DNA of 64,000 nucleotides, from contig NZ_FUHW01000038.1 in assembly GCF_900163545.1 (NCBI RefSeq), positions 248,001-312,000 on the forward strand, given 5' to 3'. Every line of letters begins with the position of its first letter. The stretch's first letter is position 1. Origin of the DNA: Arthrobacter rhombi. Lineage in GTDB: Bacteria; Actinomycetota; Actinomycetes; Actinomycetales; Micrococcaceae. Below the pieces are notes generated by a model, which saw only the letters and a program-made list of their open reading frames with translations, was not told where the DNA came from and searched no databases. Positions 8,871 to 17,045 of this stretch are shown here, piece by piece. A program made the position numbers and the translations under genes.

Positions 8871-9236
8871 ATGCCACTTTCCGAACACGAGCAGCACTTG
8901 CTCGAGCAGCTGGAAAAGCAACTGCACGAGGATCACAAGTTTGCCTCCTCGATGAAGTCAAGCGCCTCACCCGGCGGGTATTCCACACGAAACATCGCCA
9001 TCGGCGCCATTATCGGCATCATGGGTATCATCGCCCTGTTGCTGGGCGTCTCGAGCCAATGGATTCCAGTGGGCGTCTTGGGCTTCGCGTTGATGTGTGG
9101 TGGCGTCTATGTCGCCTTTTCCAAGAATGCTCTGGGCAAGGTTGGCAAGGGCAAAGCCAAGTCAGGGACGCAGAAGAGTTCCTTCATGGCTGACCTTGAA
9201 TCCAAATGGGAAGCCCGCCATCGGGACGAACACTAA
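8871..9236 (+). CDS. DUF3040 small membrane protein
   Basis: A 121-residue protein with the DUF3040 signature MPLSEHEQHLLEQLEKQL, then two hydrophobic helices (about 41-61 and 64-84) and a Lys-rich C-terminus. This family commonly sits just upstream of mraZ in actinobacteria; its function is unknown. It has a good ribosome binding site (GGGGAAGG, spacing about 5) and its own terminator at 9299-9331, so it is probably transcribed apart from mraZ. A TATATA element lies at 8815-8820 in the 172-nt upstream gap, with no convincing -35. Confidence 0.8.
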   Translation: MPLSEHEQHLLEQLEKQLHEDHKFASSMKSSASPGGYSTRNIAIGAIIGIMGIIALLLGVSSQWIPVGVLGFALMCGGVYVAFSKNALGKVGKGKAKSGTQKSSFMADLESKWEARHRDEH

Positions 9237-9254
9237 AGCTCACTAACTCGTCGT

Positions 9255-9275
9255 CGGGCCTGGCCACCAGGCCCG
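9255..9275 (+). terminator. First hairpin after the DUF3040 gene
   Basis: A perfect 9-bp stem, CGGGCCTGG with its complement and a CCA loop, 18 nt after the stop codon. There is no T run; it probably assists the hairpin that follows. Confidence 0.5.
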
Positions 9276-9298
9276 AAGAGGCAGCAACAGATACCGCA

Positions 9299-9331
9299 GA
9301 GCGCGGGCCATGATGGCCGGCGCTCTTTTTT
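9299..9331 (+). terminator. Rho-independent terminator after the DUF3040 gene
   Basis: GAGCGCGGGCCA pairs with TGGCCGGCGCTC (11 of 12 positions, one G-G mismatch) over a TGA loop and is followed by TTTTTT. This is one of the few classical T-tailed terminators in the window and separates the DUF3040 gene from mraZ. Confidence 0.85.
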
Positions 9332-9367
9332 GTGCCCGGTGAACGACGCCCCGGGCAACGTGGTGAT

Positions 9368-9555
9368 CCCCACATGCCCGGGGTTCGATATTGCTCCAGG
9401 TGTCTCCCGAAGACCCTCCACTTCTCACCACCGGGTTCCTCCACTTTGCCCCACCACAGTTCCGGGGCGAGCAAAAAACGTATGATTCCGCAGATTTGCA
9501 CCCGAATCGTCATCCAGCGCGCCGTTTTGCTCCAAAATCCCTCCACTCTTCCCCA
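9368..9555 (-). promoter_or_regulatory. MraZ-box-like clusters in inverted orientation upstream of mraZ
   Basis: On the minus strand the region contains TGGGG-N5-TGGAG at 9453-9439 and TGGGG-N5-TGGAG-N6-TGGAG at 9555-9530, with single TGGAG or TGGGG boxes at 9420-9416, 9398-9394 and 9372-9368. The 10-bp spacing and box sequence match the array on the plus strand over the mraZ promoter. No minus-strand gene starts here. The rest of the 9332-9620 interval shows nothing coding. Confidence 0.5.
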
Positions 9556-9623
9556 CACCCCTGCTTCCCAGTGATTGCAAGGAAAAGAATTTGCCCGATT
9601 GGTGGGAAAACTACCGTGTGTCG

Positions 9624-9675
9624 TTGACAGTGGGGCATTGTGGAGTAAAGTGGGGGACTGTAGAGGTGATTGGGG
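9624..9675 (+). promoter_or_regulatory. mraZ/dcw promoter overlapped by five 10-bp-spaced MraZ boxes
   Basis: TTGACA (9624-9629) and TAAAGT (9646-9651), 16 bp apart, form a promoter. TGGGG, TGGAG, TGGGG, TAGAG and TGGGG begin at 9631, 9641, 9651, 9661 and 9671, i.e. once per helical turn. This is the arrangement of the TGGGN-N5 operator through which MraZ represses its own operon in other bacteria. The expected mRNA leader is about 60 nt. Confidence 0.8.
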
Positions 9676-9720
9676 ATGACGGGGTGGATGTAGCTCCTTG
9701 AAGACGGGAAGGCGGTGCGT

Positions 9721-10152
9721 ATGTTCCTCGGGACGTACACGCCGCGTCTTGACGAAAAGGGGCGCATTATTCTTCCTGCCAAATACCGCGATGAACTGGC
9801 TAACGGGCTGGTTTTGACCCGGGGGCAGGAACGCTGCGTCTACGTCTTCAGCCAGCGGGAATTTGAGAACGTGCATGAGCAGATGCGTCAAGCACCGTTG
9901 TCCTCGCGGCAGGCACGGGATTACATCCGTGTTTTCCTCTCCGGCGCCTCTGATGAGATGCCGGATAAGCAGGGCAGGGTCACCATCCCGGGGGCACTGC
10001 GCAGCTACGCCGGACTGGACCGTGAGGTCACCGTCATCGGTGCGGGGTCTCGAGCCGAGATCTGGGATACCCAGGCTTGGAACGAATACCTCGAAGAACA
10101 GGAGAACACGTTCTCCGAAACAGATGAAGAAGTACTGCCGGGCATTTTCTAG
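9721..10152 (+). CDS. mraZ: Transcriptional regulator MraZ
   Basis: A 143-residue protein with two tandem SpoVT-AbrB-like DNA-binding domains, each with the DKQGR/DEKGR signature ([18 protein letters not shown] and [15 protein letters not shown]). MraZ forms ring oligomers that bind TGGGN direct repeats upstream of its own gene and represses the dcw operon. The family starts MFLGTYTP, so the ATG at 9721 is preferred over the GTG at 9715; GGGAAGG lies at a suitable distance. First gene of the dcw cluster. The 169 nt to rsmH contain a hairpin but no terminator T run. Confidence 0.93.
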   Translation: MFLGTYTPRLDEKGRIILPAKYRDELANGLVLTRGQERCVYVFSQREFENVHEQMRQAPLSSRQARDYIRVFLSGASDEMPDKQGRVTIPGALRSYAGLDREVTVIGAGSRAEIWDTQAWNEYLEEQENTFSETDEEVLPGIF

Positions 10153-10211
10153 AACCGACTAGAAGCGCTCGGTGGGGTTGGACCAGATCTCCAGCCGCCC
10201 GTCAGCATCGT

Positions 10212-10237
10212 CCTGGCTCCACTTCCCCGGAGCCAGG
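10212..10237 (+). other. Intra-operon hairpin between mraZ and rsmH
   Basis: A perfect 9-bp stem (CCTGGCTCC and complement) with an 8-nt loop and no T run. It may be a processing or partial attenuation point within the operon. Confidence 0.4.
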
Positions 10238-10321
10238 CGGATGAGGATCGGAGCGGAGGGGGATCTGGCCCAATCCCTACACCACGATTGCAAGCTGTGA
10301 CACGCTGAAAGGGGACAGGGT

Positions 10322-11314
10322 ATGACCGACGACATCACACCCCGTCCCACATCCGAGCGGCACGTACCAGTGCTGCTCGAACGTTGTGTAGGGCTGTTGG
10401 CGCCGTCGATCCAGGCAGGGATCGACCAGCGCGAACGGGCCGTCGTCGTTGATTGCACGCTCGGCATGGGCGGGCATTCGGAGGCGCTGTTGCGTCGTTT
10501 CGACCAGCTACACCTGATCGGGCTGGATCGCGACGAGCAGGCACTTGCTTTGGCGGGGGAGCGGCTGGCGCCGTTCTCCCACAGGACGGATCTGGTCCAC
10601 GCCGTCTACGACGAAATCGATGACGTGGTCGAAGACCTCGGTTTCGACGGCGTGGATGGTGTGCTGTTCGACCTGGGTGTTTCTTCGCTTCAGCTCGATG
10701 AACGCGAACGCGGTTTCGCCTACTCCTTCGACGCTCCGCTGGATATGCGCATGGACACCTCAACCGGTCCGACAGCGGCGGATGTGGTCAACAGCTACTC
10801 CGAAACAGACCTGGTCCGGGTGATCCGCACCTGGGGCGAGGAGAAATTCGCGGGCAGGATCGCTTCGACCATCGTCCGTGACCGGGGGGAACGCCCTTTC
10901 GCCACCACCGGCCAGCTGGTGGAGAGCATCCGTAGTGTCGTGCCGGCGGCCGCCGCCCGGACCGGGGGCCATCCCGCCAAAAGGACCTTCCAAGCCCTGC
11001 GCATCGAAGTTAACGAAGAACTCGATGTGCTGGACCGGGCACTGCCCGCCTCCATGGATGTACTGAACATCGGTGGTCGTGTGGTCGTGATGAGTTACCA
11101 CTCCCTGGAGGACAAGCTGGCGAAGAAGCATTTCGCGGCAGCCTCCAAATCCTCGGCACCTCTCGGGTTTCCGGTCGAGCTTGAGGAACATAAGGCCCGG
11201 TTCCGGAGCCTGACCAAGGGAACCGAGAAGCCGAATGACACTGAAATTGACGAGAATCCCCGCGCGGCATCAGCCAAGCTCCGTGCGGTGGAACGAATCC
11301 TGAAGAGGAGCTGA
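10322..11314 (+). CDS. rsmH: 16S rRNA (cytosine(1402)-N(4))-methyltransferase
   Basis: A 330-residue class I SAM-dependent methyltransferase that N4-methylates C1402 of 16S rRNA. The SAM loop is CTLGMGGHS (45-53), and further conserved blocks are [19 protein letters not shown]-like sequence near 110-125 and [14 protein letters not shown] near 225. Length is usual. ATG at 10322 with ribosome binding site AAAGGGG. The ftsL start lies 2 nt after the stop, so they are co-translated from one mRNA. Conserved position between mraZ and ftsL. Confidence 0.95.
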   Translation: MTDDITPRPTSERHVPVLLERCVGLLAPSIQAGIDQRERAVVVDCTLGMGGHSEALLRRFDQLHLIGLDRDEQALALAGERLAPFSHRTDLVHAVYDEIDDVVEDLGFDGVDGVLFDLGVSSLQLDERERGFAYSFDAPLDMRMDTSTGPTAADVVNSYSETDLVRVIRTWGEEKFAGRIASTIVRDRGERPFATTGQLVESIRSVVPAAAARTGGHPAKRTFQALRIEVNEELDVLDRALPASMDVLNIGGRVVVMSYHSLEDKLAKKHFAAASKSSAPLGFPVELEEHKARFRSLTKGTEKPNDTEIDENPRAASAKLRAVERILKRS

Positions 11315-11316
11315 AC

Positions 11317-12018
11317 ATGAGCACCGCAACCCAGACGCGTGCAGTTCACGCAGGACAGAGCGCCGCAGGCAGCACCGTCGGTGCCAATGCCCGCGCACTG
11401 GCTCCAACGTCCCTCCCTCGTTCGGAACCCAAGCAGCGCACCCCGCTGTCCCTGGTTCCGGCCACGAAGCGCAACCGGCGCGCCGGATTCGCTGTTTTCT
11501 GCTTCGCCTTATTGCTGGCCGCACTGGTCGGTGTCCTGGTGATCAACGTCAATGTGGCCAACTCCCAGTACGACATTGTGAGCCTGCGTGGTCAGGAGCA
11601 GGCCTTGAGCCAGGAGAACGAAGCGCTGACACAGGAACTTCAAAACCTTCAGGCTCCCCAGAATGTGGCAGTCAAGGCGGCAGAATTGGGTATGGTCACC
11701 CCGGGAACGGTGGCTTCGATCAATCTGGACACCCAGAAGATCACCGGAAAGGCCACCGCAGCGCAAAAGGGAGAGCTTCCTTCCACGCATGTGCCGGCCC
11801 CGGCGGTCCCTGAAGACCAGGCTAAAAACCAGACGGTAGCGGACACCACGTCCGAAGCCGCGGAGCAGAAGAGCAATATCGCCCCCGAGGGCAAGGCTGT
11901 CACCGACGGCGCCTCGACGGACGAGAGCACGGCACAACAGAACACCGAGGAATCTTCGAGCACCGACCTGAACGGCGGAACCATTCCGGCTCCGGCGCAG
12001 CAGGGCTCCGGACAGTAG
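11317..12018 (+). CDS. ftsL: FtsL-like cell-division membrane protein
   Basis: A 233-residue bitopic protein with a cytoplasmic basic N-terminus (about 1-55), one transmembrane helix (about 56-79) and a predicted short coiled coil (VSLRGQEQALSQENEALTQ). The long C-terminal tail is rich in Ala, Glu, Thr and Pro and looks disordered. Sequence similarity to FtsL is weak across phyla, but topology and the position between rsmH and ftsI support it. FtsL forms the FtsQLB complex that activates septal synthesis. Ribosome binding site GAGGAG just before the start. The tail is longer than in classical FtsL (about 100-120 residues), as in other actinobacterial members. Confidence 0.75.
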   Translation: MSTATQTRAVHAGQSAAGSTVGANARALAPTSLPRSEPKQRTPLSLVPATKRNRRAGFAVFCFALLLAALVGVLVINVNVANSQYDIVSLRGQEQALSQENEALTQELQNLQAPQNVAVKAAELGMVTPGTVASINLDTQKITGKATAAQKGELPSTHVPAPAVPEDQAKNQTVADTTSEAAEQKSNIAPEGKAVTDGASTDESTAQQNTEESSSTDLNGGTIPAPAQQGSGQ

Positions 12019-12081
12019 GGCAGCGAGTCCTGTTCGGTACCGATCTCGAGAAGAACCGATCAGCAACCCAAGGAATCAACT

Positions 12082-13902
12082 ATGGCCAGGCCGCCCGCCA
12101 GGAAATCAAAGCCCACCGAGCCGCGCCGTCTGCGGATCGGTTTAGCGCTGGCCATGGTGATGCTGGTCCTGCTCGGTGGTCGACTGTTCTTGGTGCAAGG
12201 ATTGGACCCGACGGCGGCAGCCGAGGCGGCTACCGGCCAGCGGATCCGAGAAACTGCTCAGCAGCCTGTCCGAGGGAAAATCCTGGACTCCTCCGGGAAG
12301 ATTCTGGCGGCCAGCTTCGAACGCTACGATTTGGTGGTCGATCAACGTCAGGTCAAGGAATCCTTTAAACGCAAGAACGATCAAGGCGGGCGTGACGTCG
12401 TACAGACCACTGACGCGGTCAAGGAACTCTCGGATACCCTCGACATCGATCAGGACACCCTGAAAACCTCGATTATCGGCGATGACGGGGCCAAGAAAAA
12501 GGGTTACTCTGTCGTGGCCAAGGGAGTCACCCCCGAAACGCGGAATAAGGTTCTGAAGATCGGGCTGCCATGGATCACCAGCCAGGAACGCTTCGAACGC
12601 GAGTACCCCAACGGCACCGTCGCCGGCTCGGTGTTGGGTTTCCTGCGTTCGAGCGAAGACGGGACCTCCCAGACCGGAGCCGAAGGCCTTGAGCTGAGCC
12701 AAAACCGGGCGTTGGCCGGTGAAGCTGGAACCAAGACCTTCGAAATTGCCGCGGATGGCGTCAGAATTCCGATGGCCACGCTCAAGGAAAAGCCTGCGGT
12801 TGACGGCAAGGACGTCAAGCTCACCATCAACAGCGATATCCAATGGGCTGCCCAAGAGGCGGTCATGGCCAAGCAGAAGCAATTCAACGCCGAATGGGTC
12901 AACGCCGTGGTCGTCGAGGTCGGGACCGGCAAGATCAGGGCTCTGGCCGACTCGACGACCGTGGACCCGGCAGATCCCGGGGCAACGGATGCCGAATTCC
13001 GCCGTTCAACCACGGTGTCTCAGGCCTACGAACCCGGCTCGACCGGCAAGGCCGCGACCTTCGCCGCAGCCCTGGAAGAAGGGGTCGTCAAGCCCAAGGA
13101 CCATTTCACAGTCGGGCACGAATACACGGTTGGCAAGGAGACCATCCACGACTCGCTGAAACACCAGACCTTCAACATGACCGCGGCAGGGATCTTCGCC
13201 CGCTCCTACAACACCGGCACCACGATGGTCGGCAATAAGCTCAGCAACCAACAGCGCTACGACTGGATGAAAAAATTCGGGATCGGGCAGGGCTTCGACA
13301 TCGGCGTTCCGGTCAATAAGGGCATCTTCGCTCCGCCGGAGAGCTGGGATCGCCGCCAGCAGTACACGACGATGTTTGGCCAGGGCTACAGCCTGACCTC
13401 CTTGCACACGGCCCGGGTCTTCCAGGCCATCGCCAACCAGGGGGTGCAGGTCGAGCCATCGCTGATTGAGTCCTACACCGACCCCGACGGTACGGAGCAT
13501 GAACGCAAGAAGGTCAAGAGTCAGCGGATCATCTCCAAGAAGACGTCTCAGGAAATGCGGCGGATGATGGAGACCGTGGTGACCGACGGAACCGGTTATG
13601 CGATGGACATCGACGGCTACCGTGTCGGAGGCAAAACGGGAACCGGGCAGGCGGCAGGCCCGACGGGTAAGCTCGACGGCTACACTAGCTCCTTCGCTGG
13701 AATGGCACCGATCGATGACCCGAAGTACCTGGTCGTGGTGACCATGCAGCGCCCCAAAGGCAACTGGGAGAGCTTCAGCGTGGCTGACACCTTCAAGTCG
13801 ATCATGTCCCAGACCTTGAACAGCTACAACGTCCCGCCCAGCACCGATAAGCCCAATCCATACAAGGTCTTCGTCGGCAAGAAGCAGAAATACGGATGGT
13901 AA
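12082..13902 (+). CDS. ftsI: Septal peptidoglycan transpeptidase FtsI (PBP3, class B)
   Basis: A 606-residue class B penicillin-binding protein. One N-terminal transmembrane helix (about 18-36) is followed by the dimerisation domain and the transpeptidase domain with the three active-site motifs STGK (Ser320-Lys323), SYN (375-377) and KTG (518-520). It cross-links septal peptidoglycan together with FtsW. There is no C-terminal PASTA domain. ATG at 12082, 63 nt after ftsL. The stop overlaps the murE start by 7 nt, implying translational coupling. Confidence 0.95.
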   Translation: MARPPARKSKPTEPRRLRIGLALAMVMLVLLGGRLFLVQGLDPTAAAEAATGQRIRETAQQPVRGKILDSSGKILAASFERYDLVVDQRQVKESFKRKNDQGGRDVVQTTDAVKELSDTLDIDQDTLKTSIIGDDGAKKKGYSVVAKGVTPETRNKVLKIGLPWITSQERFEREYPNGTVAGSVLGFLRSSEDGTSQTGAEGLELSQNRALAGEAGTKTFEIAADGVRIPMATLKEKPAVDGKDVKLTINSDIQWAAQEAVMAKQKQFNAEWVNAVVVEVGTGKIRALADSTTVDPADPGATDAEFRRSTTVSQAYEPGSTGKAATFAAALEEGVVKPKDHFTVGHEYTVGKETIHDSLKHQTFNMTAAGIFARSYNTGTTMVGNKLSNQQRYDWMKKFGIGQGFDIGVPVNKGIFAPPESWDRRQQYTTMFGQGYSLTSLHTARVFQAIANQGVQVEPSLIESYTDPDGTEHERKKVKSQRIISKKTSQEMRRMMETVVTDGTGYAMDIDGYRVGGKTGTGQAAGPTGKLDGYTSSFAGMAPIDDPKYLVVVTMQRPKGNWESFSVADTFKSIMSQTLNSYNVPPSTDKPNPYKVFVGKKQKYGW

Positions 13903-15554
13903 ACACAGTGCCCCCCACGCCCCAGGATGCCGAACGGGCGTTCCGCCCCGAGCAGGCCCCTCGTCTGAGCTTGAACGAGCTCGTCAGCCGTCTGACCGAA
14001 CGAGGCATGAGTGTCCGGCTCGAGGGTGATGGCGATACGGTCATCCATGGAGTGAGTCTGGACTCGCGAGCCGTGTTGGCCGGGGACCTCTATGCGGCGG
14101 TTCCCGGCGCGCATAGCCACGGTGCCGACTACTGCGTGGGAGCTTCCTCCTCGGGCGCCAGCGCGATCCTCGCGGACGAAACCGGCGAAGGCCGTGCGGT
14201 GGCTGCCGGCCTTCCGGTCGTGGTCGTGGAGTCAGTCCGGAGCGCCGTCGGCCCCGTGGCTGCCATCCTCTACGGCTCCGACGAGCCCGGTCTCGGGCTG
14301 CTCGGCGTGACCGGAACCAACGGCAAGACCACGACCACCTACTTCATCACCTCGCTGCTGCGTGCCCTGGGCCAGCGGACGGGCCTCATCGGAACCATCG
14401 AGATCCTGGCTGACGGGACACAGATCCCCAGCGTCCTGACCACGCCCGAGGCCCCACAGTTGCACGCGCTCCTCGCCCGGATGCGAGGGGCAGGGGTCGA
14501 CACGGTAGCGATGGAGGTCTCCTCGCACTCCATTGACTACGAACGTGTCGGGGGCATGGCCTTCGGCGTCGCAGGATTCACCAATCTGACCCAGGACCAT
14601 CTGGACCTGCACGGCAGCATGGAAGCCTATTTCGAAGCCAAGGCCCGCCTTTTTACCGCCGAACGCAGTGCTCGCGCGGTCATCACCGTCGACGATGAAT
14701 GGGGCCGCCGCATGGCGCGCTCCACCTCTGCCGACCTGTTCACCCTCCGGACCATTCCCCGTGACGAGGTCGGTTCCGAGGAAGAGCTCCCCGGCAGTTC
14801 CTGGAGCGTTCAGGGCATCGCTCAGCAGGGGCTCGGCCACGAATTCGAACTGCACGGTCCGCAGGGGGAGCGGCTGCGTGCCCACACGGGTCTTCCGGGG
14901 CTCTTCAACGTCTCCAATGCCGCGCTGGCCCTGCTGATGGTCCACGTCTCCGGCACCCCGCTGAAAGATCTCCAACGTGTTCTTGACGCTTCCGACCCAC
15001 TGACCATCGCGGTTCCGGGGCGGATGCAGGTCGTCTGCGATTCCCCGGCCGCCGTCGTTGACTTCGCCCACAACTCCGATGCCCTCGAACGGGCCATCGA
15101 GGGGGTCCGAGGACAACATCCGGACTCACGGGTCATCGTTGTCTTTGGTGCCACAGGGGACCGCGACTCCACCAAACGCCCCACGATGGGTGCCGTGGCA
15201 GCCCGACACGCCGATGTAGTGATCATCACGGATGACGATCCTCATAACGAGGAGGCCGGTGGAATCCGCCGCGATGTCCTGAACGGGGCACTGGAAGCGA
15301 TCGAGGCCGAAGGCTTGGGCAGTCAGGCCGCCGAGATCTTCCCACGGGCCGACGCGATCGTGGCAGCAGTAGCGATGGCCCGGGCAGGCGACACCATTCT
15401 CGTGGCCGGCCGCGGGCACGAAGTCTGGCAGGAAGTCAACGGCGTCAACGTGGCCTTGGACGACCGTGTGGAACTGCGTCAGGCGCTGGAGGCCGCGGGG
15501 TACAGCCCGCGCCCCGCCGAGCCCGGTGCCACCGAGTCGGCGGCCAACGGGTAA
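13896..15554 (+). CDS. murE: UDP-MurNAc-L-Ala-D-Glu ligase, probably L-lysine (or ornithine) adding
   Basis: A 552-residue Mur ligase that adds the third stem residue to the peptidoglycan precursor. The ATP loop is GVTGTNGKT (137-145). At the amino-acid selectivity site the sequence is DDDPHNE (446-452) rather than DNPR, in which the Arg contacts diaminopimelate in DAP-adding enzymes; that argues for lysine or ornithine. The ATG at 13896 overlaps the ftsI stop; a GTG at 13908 is an alternative. The N-terminus is extended by about 25 residues compared with many MurE proteins. The identity as MurE is firm; substrate choice is inferred from the motif and lineage. Confidence 0.93.
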   Translation: MVNTVPPTPQDAERAFRPEQAPRLSLNELVSRLTERGMSVRLEGDGDTVIHGVSLDSRAVLAGDLYAAVPGAHSHGADYCVGASSSGASAILADETGEGRAVAAGLPVVVVESVRSAVGPVAAILYGSDEPGLGLLGVTGTNGKTTTTYFITSLLRALGQRTGLIGTIEILADGTQIPSVLTTPEAPQLHALLARMRGAGVDTVAMEVSSHSIDYERVGGMAFGVAGFTNLTQDHLDLHGSMEAYFEAKARLFTAERSARAVITVDDEWGRRMARSTSADLFTLRTIPRDEVGSEEELPGSSWSVQGIAQQGLGHEFELHGPQGERLRAHTGLPGLFNVSNAALALLMVHVSGTPLKDLQRVLDASDPLTIAVPGRMQVVCDSPAAVVDFAHNSDALERAIEGVRGQHPDSRVIVVFGATGDRDSTKRPTMGAVAARHADVVIITDDDPHNEEAGGIRRDVLNGALEAIEAEGLGSQAAEIFPRADAIVAAVAMARAGDTILVAGRGHEVWQEVNGVNVALDDRVELRQALEAAGYSPRPAEPGATESAANG

Positions 15555-15566
15555 AGTCAAAGAGCC

Positions 15567-17045
15567 ATGATTGAACTGAACACAGCCGACATTGCGTCCA
15601 TAACCGGTGGGCGCATCACGGCCACCACAGATCCCGGGAGCACCGTCAGCGGTGTGGCCACCGACTCACGCGAATGTGCCTCGGGGTTCCTTTTCGTCGC
15701 CAAACCCGGCGAGGTCTCTGACGGGCACCACTTCATCGACCGTGCCTTCGCCGCCGGCGCCATCCTGGCCTTGTCCGAACACGAAACGCTGGATTCCGGC
15801 GGCACCGTGCACCCGGCGGTCATCGTCGACGACGCCGTGGTCGCGATGGGCGCCCTGGCGGCCCATATGGTGGAGCTGCTGCGCTCCGGAGGTACCCGGG
15901 TCATCGGCATCACCGGTTCCGCAGGCAAGACCACGACCAAGGACCTGCTGGCAGCGATTCTGGAGACCTCGGGTCCCACGGTCGCGCCCATCGGCTCCTA
16001 TAACGGCGAAGTCGGCGTTCCGCTGACCGTCTTCAACGCCACCGCTGAAACCCGGTATCTGGTGATTGAAATGGGTGCCACGGGTATCGGGCACATCACC
16101 TACTTGACGGATATGGTCCACCCGGACACCGGGGTCGTACTCTGTGTGGGCACCGCCCACGCCGGGGAATTCGGTGGGGTAGAGAACATCGCCCGGGCCA
16201 AGGGCGAACTGGTCGAGGCGCTACCCGGCGACGGGACGGCCATCCTGAACCTCGACGACCCGCGGGTCGCCGCCATGGCTGCCCGCACCGAAGCCAATAT
16301 CCTCGGTTTCGCGATGGACGACGGCGGAAGCCGGGCGCCGGTGATGGCCTCGGACATCGTCATCGCCGAGGGCGGATACCCCGAATTCACGCTTAATCTC
16401 CCCGACGGTGGAAGCCATCGGGTGCGCAGCGGGCTCATCGGCCGGCACCACGTTAGCAACCTTCTGGCTGCCGCAGCCGCTGCTTACAGCGTGGGCATCG
16501 ATGGTTCAACCATCGCCGCGACCCTGCAAGATCGCGGGCCGGCGAGCCGGTGGCGTATGGAGCGCACCGAACGCCCGGATGGCGTGAGCATCGTCAACGA
16601 CGCCTATAACGCGAACCCCGAATCCATGCGTGCCGCACTCCGTACCCTGGCCGAGCTCGGCCTGCCCACGGAAGCTGGTGTGGCCCGCCGTACCTGGGCT
16701 GTCCTGGGCGAGATGCTCGAGCTCGGTAGCGAATCAATCCACGAACACGACCTCGTCGGCCGCCTCGCGGTTCGGCTCAACATCAAGAAGCTGGTGGTGG
16801 TTGGCCCAGGAGCCAAGGCCGCCTACAACTCGGCAGTACTCGAAGGCAGTTGGGGGGACGAGGCGTACTACGTCGAGACCCCGGAAGACGCCGAGGCATT
16901 GCTCGCTGACCAGCTGGAACCCGGAGACATCGTCTTGTTCAAGTCCTCCAACTCTGCAGGTCTGCGCCACCTGGGTGACCGGGTGGCCTCCAGTCCCTGC
17001 TCGAACGGTGCCTCCAGCGTGTCCGAAACGGAGGATCCCCAGTGA
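15567..17045 (+). CDS. murF: UDP-MurNAc-tripeptide D-Ala-D-Ala ligase
   Basis: A 492-residue Mur ligase that attaches D-Ala-D-Ala to the UDP-MurNAc tripeptide in the cytoplasm. The ATP-binding loop is GITGSAGKTTT (114-124), with the conserved EMGATGIGHI and NDAYNANPESM blocks of MurF. ATG at 15567, 12 nt after murE, with only a weak Shine-Dalgarno. The stop codon overlaps the mraY start as GTGA. Confidence 0.95.
   Translation: MIELNTADIASITGGRITATTDPGSTVSGVATDSRECASGFLFVAKPGEVSDGHHFIDRAFAAGAILALSEHETLDSGGTVHPAVIVDDAVVAMGALAAHMVELLRSGGTRVIGITGSAGKTTTKDLLAAILETSGPTVAPIGSYNGEVGVPLTVFNATAETRYLVIEMGATGIGHITYLTDMVHPDTGVVLCVGTAHAGEFGGVENIARAKGELVEALPGDGTAILNLDDPRVAAMAARTEANILGFAMDDGGSRAPVMASDIVIAEGGYPEFTLNLPDGGSHRVRSGLIGRHHVSNLLAAAAAAYSVGIDGSTIAATLQDRGPASRWRMERTERPDGVSIVNDAYNANPESMRAALRTLAELGLPTEAGVARRTWAVLGEMLELGSESIHEHDLVGRLAVRLNIKKLVVVGPGAKAAYNSAVLEGSWGDEAYYVETPEDAEALLADQLEPGDIVLFKSSNSAGLRHLGDRVASSPCSNGASSVSETEDPQ

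Noticed and set aside
9332-9574. 80-codon ORF in the mraZ upstream region
   Set aside because: It overlaps MraZ-type boxes, has no ribosome site and a composition typical of a chance frame.
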